Shown here: in pieces, positions 15,388 through 27,243 of the stretch | How positions within the stretch are numbered: position 1 is the first letter of the stretch | Layout of the letters: each line of letters starts with the position of its first letter | NCBI GenBank assembly: GCA_902594255.1 | Contig: CACJLN010000005.1 | Span: 20,639 to 84,638 of the forward strand | Source of the DNA: an uncultured Pelagibacteraceae bacterium | Lineage (GTDB): Bacteria > Pseudomonadota > Alphaproteobacteria > Pelagibacterales > Pelagibacteraceae | Length of the DNA: 64,000 nucleotides | Reading direction: 5' to 3' | Position numbers and translations under genes: made by a program | Notes under the pieces: generated by a model | The model's input: only the letters and a program-made list of their open reading frames with translations | The model's database searches: none | Told to the model about the DNA's origin: nothing

Positions 15388-15737
15388 TATATTATCAATT
15401 TTTCTTTCGGGATTAATTCTGCCCACATTTTTTCTAACTCATAAAATTTTCTTTTTTCAGGATGAAAAATATGAATTACTATATCAATACCATCTACTAA
15501 TTTCCATTCGTTACTATCTTTACCCTCAATTTTGGAGTCTTTAATACCATTGTCTTTTAGTTTATCTAAAACTTGCTCTGACAAAGATTGAATATGTCTA
15601 GATGAGGTGCCACTGGCTATTATCATATAATCAGCCATAGAACTTTTATGTTTTAAATCAATACTGACTATATCCAATGCTTTATTGATATCTAAGATTT
15701 GTATTATGATTTCTTTGAGCTCTGATATTTTATCCAT
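15387..15737 (-). CDS. rsfS: ribosomal silencing factor RsfS
   Basis: SSMADYMIIASGTSSRHIQSL motif; next to nadD. Start could also be 15758. Confidence 0.9.
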   Translation of the reverse strand: MDKISELKEIIIQILDINKALDIVSIDLKHKSSMADYMIIASGTSSRHIQSLSEQVLDKLKDNGIKDSKIEGKDSNEWKLVDGIDIVIHIFHPEKRKFYELEKMWAELIPKEKLII

Positions 15738-15754
15738 TAAACACTTAAACTTTA

Positions 15755-16273
15755 TCAAATTTTTCTTAATTTAGAAGATGAAATATTGACTTTATTAAAT
15801 TCGATAAATTTAAGATTATTCTTTAACCTTCTAAATGTCATAGAATTTAAAGATTTTTTTTTATATCCATGGCGGTCAAAAACTAAAATATTACATTTTT
15901 GTAAAATTGATTTCCATTTGTACCATTTATGAAAATTAATTAAATTATCTGCACCCATTATAAAGTAGATATCATATTTTGGTTTCTTAGTTAGGTAATT
16001 AATTAAGTCGAAAGTTTTATTTGATTTAATTCTGTCTTCGTAAAACTGTACCTTAATAGATTTATTTTTTCCTATTAATTTTTTACAAAATTTAATTCTA
16101 TCTAAAACTTTTATTTTGCTTTGTTTTTTAAAAGGGTTTTTTTTTGTAATTGCCCATATAATTTTTTTAAGTCTAAATCTTTTTACTGCTTCTTTAGATA
16201 TAGCTAGATGGCCTTTGTGGGCAGGATCAAATGAACCACCTAAAATTCCGATTCTTTTTTTTTTTGAATTCAA
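15755..16273 (-). CDS. nadD: nicotinate-nucleotide adenylyltransferase
   Basis: GILGGSFDPAHKGHLAIS; SSSKLRKI C-terminus; next to rsfS and proA. Confidence 0.92.
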   Translation of the reverse strand: MNSKKKRIGILGGSFDPAHKGHLAISKEAVKRFRLKKIIWAITKKNPFKKQSKIKVLDRIKFCKKLIGKNKSIKVQFYEDRIKSNKTFDLINYLTKKPKYDIYFIMGADNLINFHKWYKWKSILQKCNILVFDRHGYKKKSLNSMTFRRLKNNLKFIEFNKVNISSSKLRKI

Positions 16274-16274
16274 A

Positions 16275-17524
16275 TTATTTCCTTATTTGACCTTTACTAG
16301 TGACTTGATATTTGTGGGAAATAAGTTGATTAAGTCCAACTGGTCCCCTTGGTGGAAGCGTGCTAGTTGAGATTCCCACCTCACCACCAAATCCAAACTC
16401 ACCTCCATCTGCAAATTGCGTTGAAGTATTGTGCATAGCTATTGAGCTTTTTACTTCATTTAAAAATTTTTTTGCTGATTTTCTGTTTTGAGTAATAATA
16501 CAATCTGTATGCATGGTTCCGTATTTGTTAATGTGCACTATAGCTTCATCTATATTTTTTACTGACTTCACAGATACAACAGGTGATAAATATTCTTTTG
16601 ACCAATCTTTTATAGAAGCCCTCTGAATTTTTTTATCATAAAGTTTTCTGATCTTATTATCACCAATAATTTTACATCCGTTTTCTTCTAAATTTTTTAA
16701 AATTTTGTTTCCAAATTTCTTAATTATTTTTTCATGTAAAAGAATTGTCTCAGTTGCTCCACATATTGCGGTGTTTCTCATTTTAGCATTTTGAACTATT
16801 TTATTTGCAATTTTTGGATTTGCATTTTTATCTACATAAGAATGACAAATACCTTCCAAATGACCAATTGTTGGAACAGATGACAAATTCTGCACTTTTT
16901 TAACTAAACCTTTCCCACCTCTTGGAATTATTACATCAATAAATTTACTCATTTTTTGTAGAAGGAAATCAACAACACTTCTTTTTTTTAGTGTTAAAAA
17001 CTGAACAAAATTCTCATCTACGTTATTTTTCTTTAGTGATTTTCTAAAGAATTTTGTCAGAATAAGATTAGAATAGTATGCTTCAGATCCACCTTTTAAA
17101 ATTACAGCATTTCCAGACTTAAAACACAATGATGCAACATCTGCTGTAACATTAGGTCTACTTTCGTATATGACACCAATTACACCAATAGGTATAGATA
17201 CTTTTGATATCACCAAACCATTAGGTCTTTTCCACTTTTCTAAAACAACATTTGTAGGATCCTTTAAACTAATAATTTTTTTTATAGAATTGGTTATCGC
17301 AATTATTTTTTTATCATTTAATACCAATCTTTGGATTAAATTATCTTTAATACCTTTTTTATAGGCATTCTTAACATCTTTTTTATTTTCATTAATTATC
17401 AATTTTTTGTTTTTTATGATTAGAAGTCGATAATCTTTCAAAACTTTGTCTTTTTTTTTTGTACTTAACCTTTTATTAACTGCTTTTTTTGATTTTTTTC
17501 CGATATTAGTTAGTAGCTTTTTCA

Positions 17525-17525
<1 letters not shown>
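16275..17525 (-). CDS. proA: glutamate-5-semialdehyde dehydrogenase
   Basis: YESRPNVTADVASLCFKSGNAVILKGG; FGFGGEVGISTSTLPPRGPVGL. Confidence 0.96.
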
Positions 17526-19613
<2,088 letters not shown>

Positions 19614-19631
19614 CTATTTTGAGTTGTAATA

Positions 19632-19886
19632 TTAATTGGGTTTTACTGAAACAAAAGTTCTATCGGATTTTGTTTTTTTAAAAACAACTTTACCTTTTAT
19701 TACTGAAAAAATTGAGTGATCTTTTCCCATACCCACATTTTTTCCTGGAAATATTTTTGTACCTCTTTGTCTTACAATTATGTTGCCGGGAATAACGTTT
19801 TGACCACCATATTTTTTTACACCAAGTCTTCTGCCGGCACTATCTCTACCATTCCTTGATGATCCACCAGCTTTTTTTGTAGCCAT
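19632..19886 (-). CDS. rpmA: 50S ribosomal protein L27
   Basis: [29 protein letters not shown]. Confidence 0.98.
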   Translation of the reverse strand: MATKKAGGSSRNGRDSAGRRLGVKKYGGQNVIPGNIIVRQRGTKIFPGKNVGMGKDHSIFSVIKGKVVFKKTKSDRTFVSVKPN

Positions 19887-19897
19887 ATTTTATTCCT

Positions 19898-20296
19898 TTA
19901 TTTCTTCAATTCCTTTTTCGCAGGATCTTTTTTTGTTGGTTTAGAAATTTTCTCAGCTTCAGATAAAATTTTACCATCTTTTGAAAAAATTTTATTTATT
20001 CTAATCATAGAATATTCTTGTCTGTGACCATTTTTTCTTCTTGAATTTTGTCTTCTTCTTTTTTTGAAAATAAGTACTGTTCTATTTTTACTATTTTTTA
20101 TTAAGTTTGCCTCTACTTTGGCACCTTGAATTGTTGGTGAACCTATTTCTATAATTTTATTATCACCATATGCTAATATATCATTAAATTCAATTTTAGT
20201 GTCAGATTTCGAACCTGGTAACTTTTCAATTTTTAAAATTTCGCCAGACTTCACTTTGTATTGTTTTCCACCTGTTTGTATAACTGCGTATGACAT
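19898..20296 (-). CDS. rplU: 50S ribosomal protein L21
   Basis: YAVIQTGGKQYKV; KRRRQNSRRKNGHRQ. Confidence 0.97.
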   Translation of the reverse strand: MSYAVIQTGGKQYKVKSGEILKIEKLPGSKSDTKIEFNDILAYGDNKIIEIGSPTIQGAKVEANLIKNSKNRTVLIFKKRRRQNSRRKNGHRQEYSMIRINKIFSKDGKILSEAEKISKPTKKDPAKKELKK

Positions 20297-20317
20297 AAAT
20301 TTGATTTTTTATGTGGC

Positions 20318-20345
20318 AATATAGTCGGGGCATTTCTTTAGTCAA
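20318..20345 (-). promoter_or_regulatory. putative sigma70-type promoter for rplU-rpmA-obgE
   Basis: Minus strand TTGACT (20345-20340), 16-nt spacer, TATATT (20323-20318), upstream of rplU. Confidence 0.6.
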
Positions 20346-20354
20346 GCTTATTAA

Positions 20355-21074
20355 CTAAAAATTATCCTTTAAATCTCTTAATTTTGAAAAACTCTCTAAA
20401 TCTTTTGCTTTAAGAAATATATTACATTCTAACTCATCAGCTAAGGTACTCGGTATAGTTGGCAATGCATTTTTAAGTTTTCTATTAATTTCTAGGATTT
20501 TATTTTTTAATTTTAAATTACTAGAGTCATTGGCAATACAAAAATTTGAGTTTTGTAAAGTATATTCATGGCCACAATATATTTCTGTATCATTTGGTAA
20601 TGACTTAATTTTTTTAAGTGAATTAAACATCTGTTCATAGGTTCCTTCAAAAATTCTTCCACACCCTAAAGAAAATAGAGTATCACCTGTGAAAATTTTT
20701 TTTTCTTTAAAAAAATGAAAAGCGATATGTCCAGATGTATGACCTGGAACATGATAAATTTTTGCTTCAAAATTATCTTGTTTCCAAATTTGGTTGTCCT
20801 CTAGAGATATATCAATCTTGGGTATACGATTTTTATCTCCAATAAATCCAACTACTTCACAATTATACTTTTTTTTTAATTCAAGATTTCCACCTACATG
20901 ATCATAATGATGGTGTGTATTAAGAATAAATTTTAAATTTATTTTTGACTTATCAAGATAATTGATTATTGGTGTAGACTCGCCAGGGTCAACAACACAA
21001 GCAGTTTGATTTTCATCATCAATAATTAAGTAGCTATAATTATCCTGCAGACATTTAATAATTTCAATTTTCAT
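20355..21074 (-). CDS. gloB: hydroxyacylglutathione hydrolase (glyoxalase II)
   Basis: THHHYDHVGGN metallo-beta-lactamase motif; VPGHTSGH; CGHEYT. Confidence 0.93.
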   Translation of the reverse strand: MKIEIIKCLQDNYSYLIIDDENQTACVVDPGESTPIINYLDKSKINLKFILNTHHHYDHVGGNLELKKKYNCEVVGFIGDKNRIPKIDISLEDNQIWKQDNFEAKIYHVPGHTSGHIAFHFFKEKKIFTGDTLFSLGCGRIFEGTYEQMFNSLKKIKSLPNDTEIYCGHEYTLQNSNFCIANDSSNLKLKNKILEINRKLKNALPTIPSTLADELECNIFLKAKDLESFSKLRDLKDNF

Positions 21075-21671
21075 TTATTTTTCTATTAAAAATATCCCAA
21101 GTTCTCCAAATAAATTTTTAAAAATAAGATTTAAGTTATTAATATCAGAAACGTTCCCATTAATTAACGCTAAAGATTTAAAAATTTTAAAGTTAATAAT
21201 CTTAGAAAATTTAACAAAATCTTTTATAGTACACATGTGAATGTTTGGTGTGTTATACCAATCATGAGGCAAAGAGTTTGTAATTGGCATTGTTCCTTTA
21301 AATAATAAATTTAATCTTACTTTCCAATGTCCGAAATTTGGAATAGTTACTATAGCTCTGTTGCCAACTCGTAAAAGTTCTTTAATTACTATCTCAGGAT
21401 TTATAAAAGCTTGTAAAGTTTGTCCAAGAACAACATACTCAAAAGAGTCATTTGGAAATTGCTTTAAATCAAGTTCTGCATTCCCCTCGATAACTGTAAG
21501 CCCCTTAGCAATACAAGTTTGTACTTTTTCTTTTGAAATTTCAATTCCCCTGATGTTGACATTTTTATTTGTCTTTAAAAATTCCATTAAAGTTCCATCA
21601 TCACATCCTACGTCAAGAACTTTTGCATTTTTTTCAATTAGATCTGAAATAATTTTATATTCTGGTTTCAT
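21075..21671 (-). CDS. metW: methionine biosynthesis protein MetW
   Basis: VLDVGCDDGTLMEFL; YVVLGQTLQA; coupled to metX. Confidence 0.94.
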   Translation of the reverse strand: MKPEYKIISDLIEKNAKVLDVGCDDGTLMEFLKTNKNVNIRGIEISKEKVQTCIAKGLTVIEGNAELDLKQFPNDSFEYVVLGQTLQAFINPEIVIKELLRVGNRAIVTIPNFGHWKVRLNLLFKGTMPITNSLPHDWYNTPNIHMCTIKDFVKFSKIINFKIFKSLALINGNVSDINNLNLIFKNLFGELGIFLIEK

Positions 21672-22792
21672 GAGAGCTTTTCTGCATAAGATTTATCTAA
21701 AAAATTTTTAAGAGTTTTTAAGAAATCTGGGACATTAAGCAAAAAAGAATCGTGGCCTTTATCAGACTCAATTTCAACAAAACCTACATTTGCGCCAATT
21801 GCGTTTAAGGCAATTACAATGTCTTTATTTTCTTGTGTTGGATAAAGCCAATCTGAGGTAAAAGATATTATGAAAAATTTTGCTTTAGTATCTTTAAAAG
21901 CGTCTGATAGATTGCCATTAAATTGTTTTACTAAATCAAAATAATCCATGGCTCTGGTAATATATAAATAGCTATTTGCATCGAACCGGTCTACAAATAC
22001 TGAACCTTGGTATCTAAGGTAGCTTTCAATTTGAAAGTCAGCGTCAAAACCAAATTTTAAATCATCTCTTTCTTGAAGTTTTCTGCCAAATTTTTCCTGA
22101 AGCCCTTTTTTTGAGAGATAAGTGATATGTGCAGCCATTCTAGCAACCGCTAATCCTTTATCAGGTGCAACGTTTTTTGAATTATAATTTCCATCTGACC
22201 AATTATGATCTGCTGCAATGGCTTGTCTGCCAAGTTCATTAAAAGCAATATTTTGAGCTGAATGACTTGAAGTACAAGCAATTGGTATTGCTGTTTTCGT
22301 TTTATCAGGATAATTACTAATAAATTGTAGGACTTGCATTCCACCCATTGAACCACCTACAATTGAAAAAAGTTTTTTTATTCCAAAAAAATCTAACAAA
22401 TTAATTTGTGCATTTACCATGTCATTAATTGTGATAACTGGGAAATCTGTCCCATAAATTTTTTTTGTCTTGGGATTTTCATGGCTAGGCCCAAAAGACC
22501 CCATACATCCACCTATTACATTTGCACAGATTACAAAATATTTATCTGTATCTATCGACTTACCCGAACCTACTGCGTAAGACCACCAACCATCCTTTTT
22601 GGTCACTGGATTTATACCTGTTACAAATTGATCACCAGTTAAAGCATGAAATACCAAAATCGCATTATCTTTTTCATTATTTAGTGAACCATAAGTTTCA
22701 TATGCTAACGGAAAATTATTAATAGTCTGACCACAATCTAATTTGAGTGGTTTTTCAACGATCAACGTTTTTATATTTTGTTTAATATCCAT
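21668..22792 (-). CDS. metX: homoserine O-acetyltransferase
   Basis: alpha/beta hydrolase; VGGSMGGMQVLQ; ESDKGHDSFLL; coupled to metW. Confidence 0.94.
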   Translation of the reverse strand: MDIKQNIKTLIVEKPLKLDCGQTINNFPLAYETYGSLNNEKDNAILVFHALTGDQFVTGINPVTKKDGWWSYAVGSGKSIDTDKYFVICANVIGGCMGSFGPSHENPKTKKIYGTDFPVITINDMVNAQINLLDFFGIKKLFSIVGGSMGGMQVLQFISNYPDKTKTAIPIACTSSHSAQNIAFNELGRQAIAADHNWSDGNYNSKNVAPDKGLAVARMAAHITYLSKKGLQEKFGRKLQERDDLKFGFDADFQIESYLRYQGSVFVDRFDANSYLYITRAMDYFDLVKQFNGNLSDAFKDTKAKFFIISFTSDWLYPTQENKDIVIALNAIGANVGFVEIESDKGHDSFLLNVPDFLKTLKNFLDKSYAEKLS

Positions 22793-22825
22793 AATAAAAG
22801 CTGAAAATTGAATTGTGAGAAAAAA

Positions 22826-22878
22826 ACTTTTTTAGCGGTTTTTTTAAAGCGCTCGCAATTCAGGTAAATCAGCGCGGG
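22826..22878 (-). ncRNA. SAM-II riboswitch on metX leader
   Basis: Minus-strand RNA CCCGCGCUGAUUUACCUGAAUUGCGAGCGCUUUAAAAAAACCGCUAAAAAAG: P1 GCGCU/AGCGC, conserved GCGCUGAUUUA, UUGC(N)AGCGC and GCUAAAAA blocks (UUGC can pair with GC-U-AA as a pseudoknot); located in the metX 5'UTR. Confidence 0.92.
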
Positions 22879-22881
22879 TTT

Positions 22882-22910
22882 TTTGTACAAGAACTTAATT
22901 AGTATGTCAA
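22882..22910 (-). promoter_or_regulatory. metX promoter (sigma70-type)
   Basis: Minus strand TTGACA (22910-22905), 17-nt spacer, TACAAA (22887-22882); predicted +1 falls at the 5' end of the SAM-II aptamer. Confidence 0.75.
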
Positions 22911-22984
22911 TTTTAAAAAAATATTTTAACTAATACTATGTAAAAAATTGTTATTTTATTTATAAAGGGGCTTAAATTTAAAAC

Positions 22985-24070
22985 ATGACAATTATAAAAT
23001 TTAAAAAATTCAATATTGAAGCTTATGAGCCTGGTAAATCAAGTATCAGAAATTTTAAAGAAATTATAAAACTTTCTGCTAATGAGTCTGCACTTGGTGT
23101 GAGTGCTAGAGTAAAAAAGATTCTATCACCAAAAAACCTAAAACTATTTAGGTACCCAGATGGTAAGTCTGACATATTAAGGAATCAAATTTCCAAAAAA
23201 TTTAATTGTGATAAAGAAAAAATTATTTGTGGAGCAGGTTCTGATGAAGTAATTCAAATGCTATGTCAGCTTATTTTAAACCCTAAAGATGAGGTAATTG
23301 TTCCAAAATTTAGTTTTTTGATGTACAGAATTTATGCAAAAATAGTCGGTGCCAATGTTATTTTTTCAAAAGAAAAAAACTTCAAAGTTTCTGTTCCAGA
23401 AATAATTAAAAAAGTTACTAAAAAAACAAAAATTGTTTTTTTAGCTAATCCAAATAATCCAACTGGCACTTATTTATCAAAGTTAGAATTAATTGAATTA
23501 AGAAAAAAACTAAGAAAAAATATTTTATTAGTCATTGATGATGCGTATGCTGAATATATGAAAAATAAAGATTATAAATCCGGCTTAGATTTATTTAAAA
23601 ACAAACAAAATGTTTTTATATTAAGGACGTTTTCAAAAATTTATGGGTTATCATCTTTAAGAATAGGTTGGGGTTACGGATCAAAAAAAATTATTAAAGC
23701 TTTAAATGACATAAAGCCTCCTTTTAATGTCAATGAGGTTGCTCAAAAAGCTGCTGTAGAGTCACTTAAAGACAATAAATTTATATCTCGATCAGTTAAT
23801 CATAATTTTTTTTATGCAACAAAACTAAAACATTTTTTAAATAAATACAAAATTAGCTCTAATAAAGTCTCTGCTAATTTTTTGTTATTGAATTTTGATA
23901 AATGTAAAATTAATGCTAAATATTTTTATGAAAAATTAAAAGACACTGGAATAATATTAAGATCTACAGAGAATAGCTATAAGATAAAAAATATGTTGAG
24001 ATTAACTGTTGGTTCAAAAAAAGAAAATTTAAAATTCATGAAAACAACTGAAAGTATATTTAAGAAATGA
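22985..24070 (+). CDS. hisC: histidinol-phosphate/aromatic aminotransferase
   Basis: Class I/II aminotransferase: SANESALG, NPNNPTGTYL, RTFSKIYGLSSLRIGWGYG. Confidence 0.88.
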   Translation: MTIIKFKKFNIEAYEPGKSSIRNFKEIIKLSANESALGVSARVKKILSPKNLKLFRYPDGKSDILRNQISKKFNCDKEKIICGAGSDEVIQMLCQLILNPKDEVIVPKFSFLMYRIYAKIVGANVIFSKEKNFKVSVPEIIKKVTKKTKIVFLANPNNPTGTYLSKLELIELRKKLRKNILLVIDDAYAEYMKNKDYKSGLDLFKNKQNVFILRTFSKIYGLSSLRIGWGYGSKKIIKALNDIKPPFNVNEVAQKAAVESLKDNKFISRSVNHNFFYATKLKHFLNKYKISSNKVSANFLLLNFDKCKINAKYFYEKLKDTGIILRSTENSYKIKNMLRLTVGSKKENLKFMKTTESIFKK

Positions 24071-24966
24071 AAAAGATATTTATTATAGGCTGTGGTCTGT
24101 TAGGCTCTTCTTTGGTTAGAAGAATTGCAAAAAAAAAATTAGCAAAAAAAATTTCTATTTATGAAAAATCTAAATCAAATATTATTAAAATTAAAAAATT
24201 AAAATTACCGGTTAAATTTGCTAAAACACTAAAAGATGGTGTATCAAACTCAGATTTAATAATTTTTTGCACTCCTATGAGTGAATATAAAAAACTTATT
24301 TTAAAAATTAATAACTTCATATCACCAAACACAATTATAACTGATATTGGTTCTGCAAAAATGAATTCATCAAAAATAATTAAGAAATTTTTAAAGAATG
24401 GAATTAATTGGATTCAAAGTCATCCTATAGCAGGATCTGAAGTGAGTGGACCAGAACATGGCAAAGAGAATATGTTTGTTGATAAATGGTGTGTTTTGAT
24501 TAAAGACAAAAAAACAAATCCTAAACATCTAAGATTTTTAAACTCTTTTTGGAGAAAAGTTGGCTCAAAAACTGTTTTAATGAGTTCTGAAAAACATGAT
24601 CAGATTTTTTCAATTACAAGCCATTTACCTCATTTGATAGCTTATAATCTAGTTAAATCTGCAAAAGATTATGAAAAAAAAATAAAATTAGATCTTATCA
24701 AATATAGCGCTGGGGGTTTAAGAGATTTTTCAAGAATCGCAGCATCTAATGAAATTATGTGGAGAGATATTTTTTTTGATAATAGTTATAATATATCAAA
24801 AACAATCGATATTTTTGTAAAGAATCTAAAAGATTTTAAAAAGGATATTCAATTAAAAAAAAATAAATCAATTATCAATAAACTCATTAAAGCAAAAAAA
24901 GTTAGATCCCAAATAATAAAATTAAAACAAGATATTAATAAACCTGATTTTGGTCGGTCTAATTAG
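24067..24966 (+). CDS. tyrA: prephenate/arogenate dehydrogenase
   Basis: GCGLLGSSLVRRI Rossmann motif; SHPIAGSEVSGPEHG; ATGA overlap with hisC. Confidence 0.9.
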   Translation: MKKIFIIGCGLLGSSLVRRIAKKKLAKKISIYEKSKSNIIKIKKLKLPVKFAKTLKDGVSNSDLIIFCTPMSEYKKLILKINNFISPNTIITDIGSAKMNSSKIIKKFLKNGINWIQSHPIAGSEVSGPEHGKENMFVDKWCVLIKDKKTNPKHLRFLNSFWRKVGSKTVLMSSEKHDQIFSITSHLPHLIAYNLVKSAKDYEKKIKLDLIKYSAGGLRDFSRIAASNEIMWRDIFFDNSYNISKTIDIFVKNLKDFKKDIQLKKNKSIINKLIKAKKVRSQIIKLKQDINKPDFGRSN

Positions 24967-26506
24967 ACTCAATTATTGATTTTATATTTTTAAGATAATC
25001 TTTGTACCGGTCAGAGGATTTTACAGCTGTTTTATAAATTGGCTTTCTTGCTTGTATAGAACTTGCTGTTTTGATAGCTCTTTCATTTTTATGATGGTTT
25101 AAACAATTATCATCCCATTTTAACTCACAAAAATTTAATAATTTTCTTATTTCAATTTCACTATTTTCAACAAGTTTCGAATATTCAATATCGTAAATAA
25201 TTTCAGGAAATTTTTTTTGGAAAAAAGTCATAAGGTCTTCGTATAATTTGTAAAATTGAGCGATATCCTCAAGGTCATTAGTAAATGGCATAGCATTTGA
25301 AAAATAATTTTTAAAATTTGACCAAATAATATCCATAGGATCTCTTTTACAATTTATTATTTTCGCATTAGGAAAAATATATTTAATAAAACCAATAAAT
25401 CTAAAATTAAGTGGAGCTTTATCAGTAAATATCTTGGATGAGTTATTGTAATTTGAAATTCTCTCTAGATACTTTTTTTTACAATCTATAATTAAATTAT
25501 GAATTTCTTCGATATTTAATTGATTATTTTTTTCAAATTTTTGAAAAAATTTCCTTACTTCTTTTTCTAAAAACGGCAATTCGCCTCCTCCAAATACCTC
25601 TTGATGAGAAGACAAAATTTGCTCAACTAATGAAGTTCCAGATCTGGGCATCCCAACTATAAAAATTAATTTTCTAGAGTTTTCTATATTTGGAATATTT
25701 AAATTTTTGTAATTAAAATCTTTAATATTGATAAAGTTATTTTTTTCCTCTTGAATTTTATAATTTGTCTTTTTTTTAATTATGTTGTTTCCATGTGAAT
25801 AATTTTCGAAAGATTTTTCGTAATCTTTAATATCTTCAAAATATTTTCCTAGAGAAAAATATAAATTAGATTTTTGTATTTCATTTAATTTAATATTTTC
25901 TAATTTATCTTTAATATTGAGATAATGTGGATGGTTATTTGTATATTTTGTCATGAGTGATAAAATTCGATCCGCGTCAGTAAATTTTGGATTTAATTCT
26001 AAAATTTTTTTTAGGCACTCTGAAGATTTTTCAAATTCCCCCAAGGCCTGATAATTAATTGCTAAATTGAAATATGGTTCGATTAATTTATCATTGATTT
26101 TTAAAATTTTATTAAAATACTCGACAGCTGACTTATTTAAATTAAGATAACCTTTAAGATTTCCTAAATTATTCAAAATACTTATATATTTTGGTGCTTC
26201 AGCTAAACCTCTCTTAAAATAAGTTTCTGCTTCCTTAAAATTACTTAGTTTAAAATGCGATAGGCCAATATTATTTAAAAAATGAGGATTTTTGGGATTG
26301 GCCTTTAAAGCTATCTCCATTATTTCTACAGATTTATCATTTTGACCTAAACTTTGATAAGAGAGGCTTAATAAATTGAACAGCACCTGATGTTTTCTTT
26401 TTTTAAGTAAAATTTTTGACTCATCTACAACTTCTTTAAACAAACCTAATTTTAGTTTGTTAGTTAAAATTTCAACTTTCTTTTGTAATTCTATATCATT
26501 AAGCAT
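24959..26506 (-). CDS. TPR-repeat protein with C-terminal sulfotransferase domain
   Basis: N-terminal TPR repeats (NPKNPHFLNNIGLSHFKLSNFKEAETYFKRGL), PAPS-binding-like FIVGMPRSGTSLVEQIL. Confidence 0.88.
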   Translation of the reverse strand: MLNDIELQKKVEILTNKLKLGLFKEVVDESKILLKKRKHQVLFNLLSLSYQSLGQNDKSVEIMEIALKANPKNPHFLNNIGLSHFKLSNFKEAETYFKRGLAEAPKYISILNNLGNLKGYLNLNKSAVEYFNKILKINDKLIEPYFNLAINYQALGEFEKSSECLKKILELNPKFTDADRILSLMTKYTNNHPHYLNIKDKLENIKLNEIQKSNLYFSLGKYFEDIKDYEKSFENYSHGNNIIKKKTNYKIQEEKNNFINIKDFNYKNLNIPNIENSRKLIFIVGMPRSGTSLVEQILSSHQEVFGGGELPFLEKEVRKFFQKFEKNNQLNIEEIHNLIIDCKKKYLERISNYNNSSKIFTDKAPLNFRFIGFIKYIFPNAKIINCKRDPMDIIWSNFKNYFSNAMPFTNDLEDIAQFYKLYEDLMTFFQKKFPEIIYDIEYSKLVENSEIEIRKLLNFCELKWDDNCLNHHKNERAIKTASSIQARKPIYKTAVKSSDRYKDYLKNIKSIIESN

Positions 26507-27243
26507 TATTCGATATGTATTGGTTTTAATTTTGTATCCTTAAATATTTTATTGATAGTTTTTTTTATGTTCATTATCAAAACCTTTTTTTTTGGGCCGT
26601 AGGCATGTATTAAGTTTTTTTTATTTAGACAATATGCGATGTGTCCTTTCCAAAAAATAATATTTTTTTTAAAATTCTTTCTATTAGAAATTTTTCTAAG
26701 ATATTTTAATTGGTCTTTTGTATCTCTAGGAAAAAAAATTCTATTATAATAAAAGAAGATTTGTATTAAAGCAGAACAATCAATACCCTCAGATGATTTT
26801 CCACCCCATAAATATTTGACATTTAAAAACAATTTTAGAATTTTTACTAAGTTATTTTCTGAATGATTAATTTTTTTGGTGTCAATAATTTTTACCCATT
26901 TATTTTTTTCGAATTCAAAAAATTCTTTCCTCTTATTAGTTACTGAAATTCCTGAGCCAAAATATAAAAAATTTTTTGTTTGAAAAAATTTATTACCCTT
27001 TTTTTTAAATATTCTTGACTTGAGTTTACAAATTTTATTCGTCGGTTTAAATTTTTTAAGAAATTTTTGACTCTTAATAAAACCAGTATAATTATCGTAT
27101 TTAGTTTTAATTTTTACCCAGCCTTTACTTTTTGATAAAATTTTGAATTTTTCGCCATACAGAATTTGAGATGTTACCTCTGATTTCAAAAAAGGTCGCG
27201 AATTTATATTCCCAATCGATTTATTAAAAAAATTATTTTTCAC
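26506..27243 (-). CDS. SH3-like plus NlpC/P60 family peptidase
   Basis: KYLWGGKSSEGIDCSALIQ catalytic Cys region, KGHIAYCL His region, N-terminal SH3-like region; no clear signal peptide. Confidence 0.85.
   Translation of the reverse strand: MKNNFFNKSIGNINSRPFLKSEVTSQILYGEKFKILSKSKGWVKIKTKYDNYTGFIKSQKFLKKFKPTNKICKLKSRIFKKKGNKFFQTKNFLYFGSGISVTNKRKEFFEFEKNKWVKIIDTKKINHSENNLVKILKLFLNVKYLWGGKSSEGIDCSALIQIFFYYNRIFFPRDTKDQLKYLRKISNRKNFKKNIIFWKGHIAYCLNKKNLIHAYGPKKKVLIMNIKKTINKIFKDTKLKPIHIE

Noticed and set aside
15388-15426. 13-aa N-terminal extension of ctpA
   Set aside because: Overlaps rsfS; a normal signal peptide begins at ATG 15387
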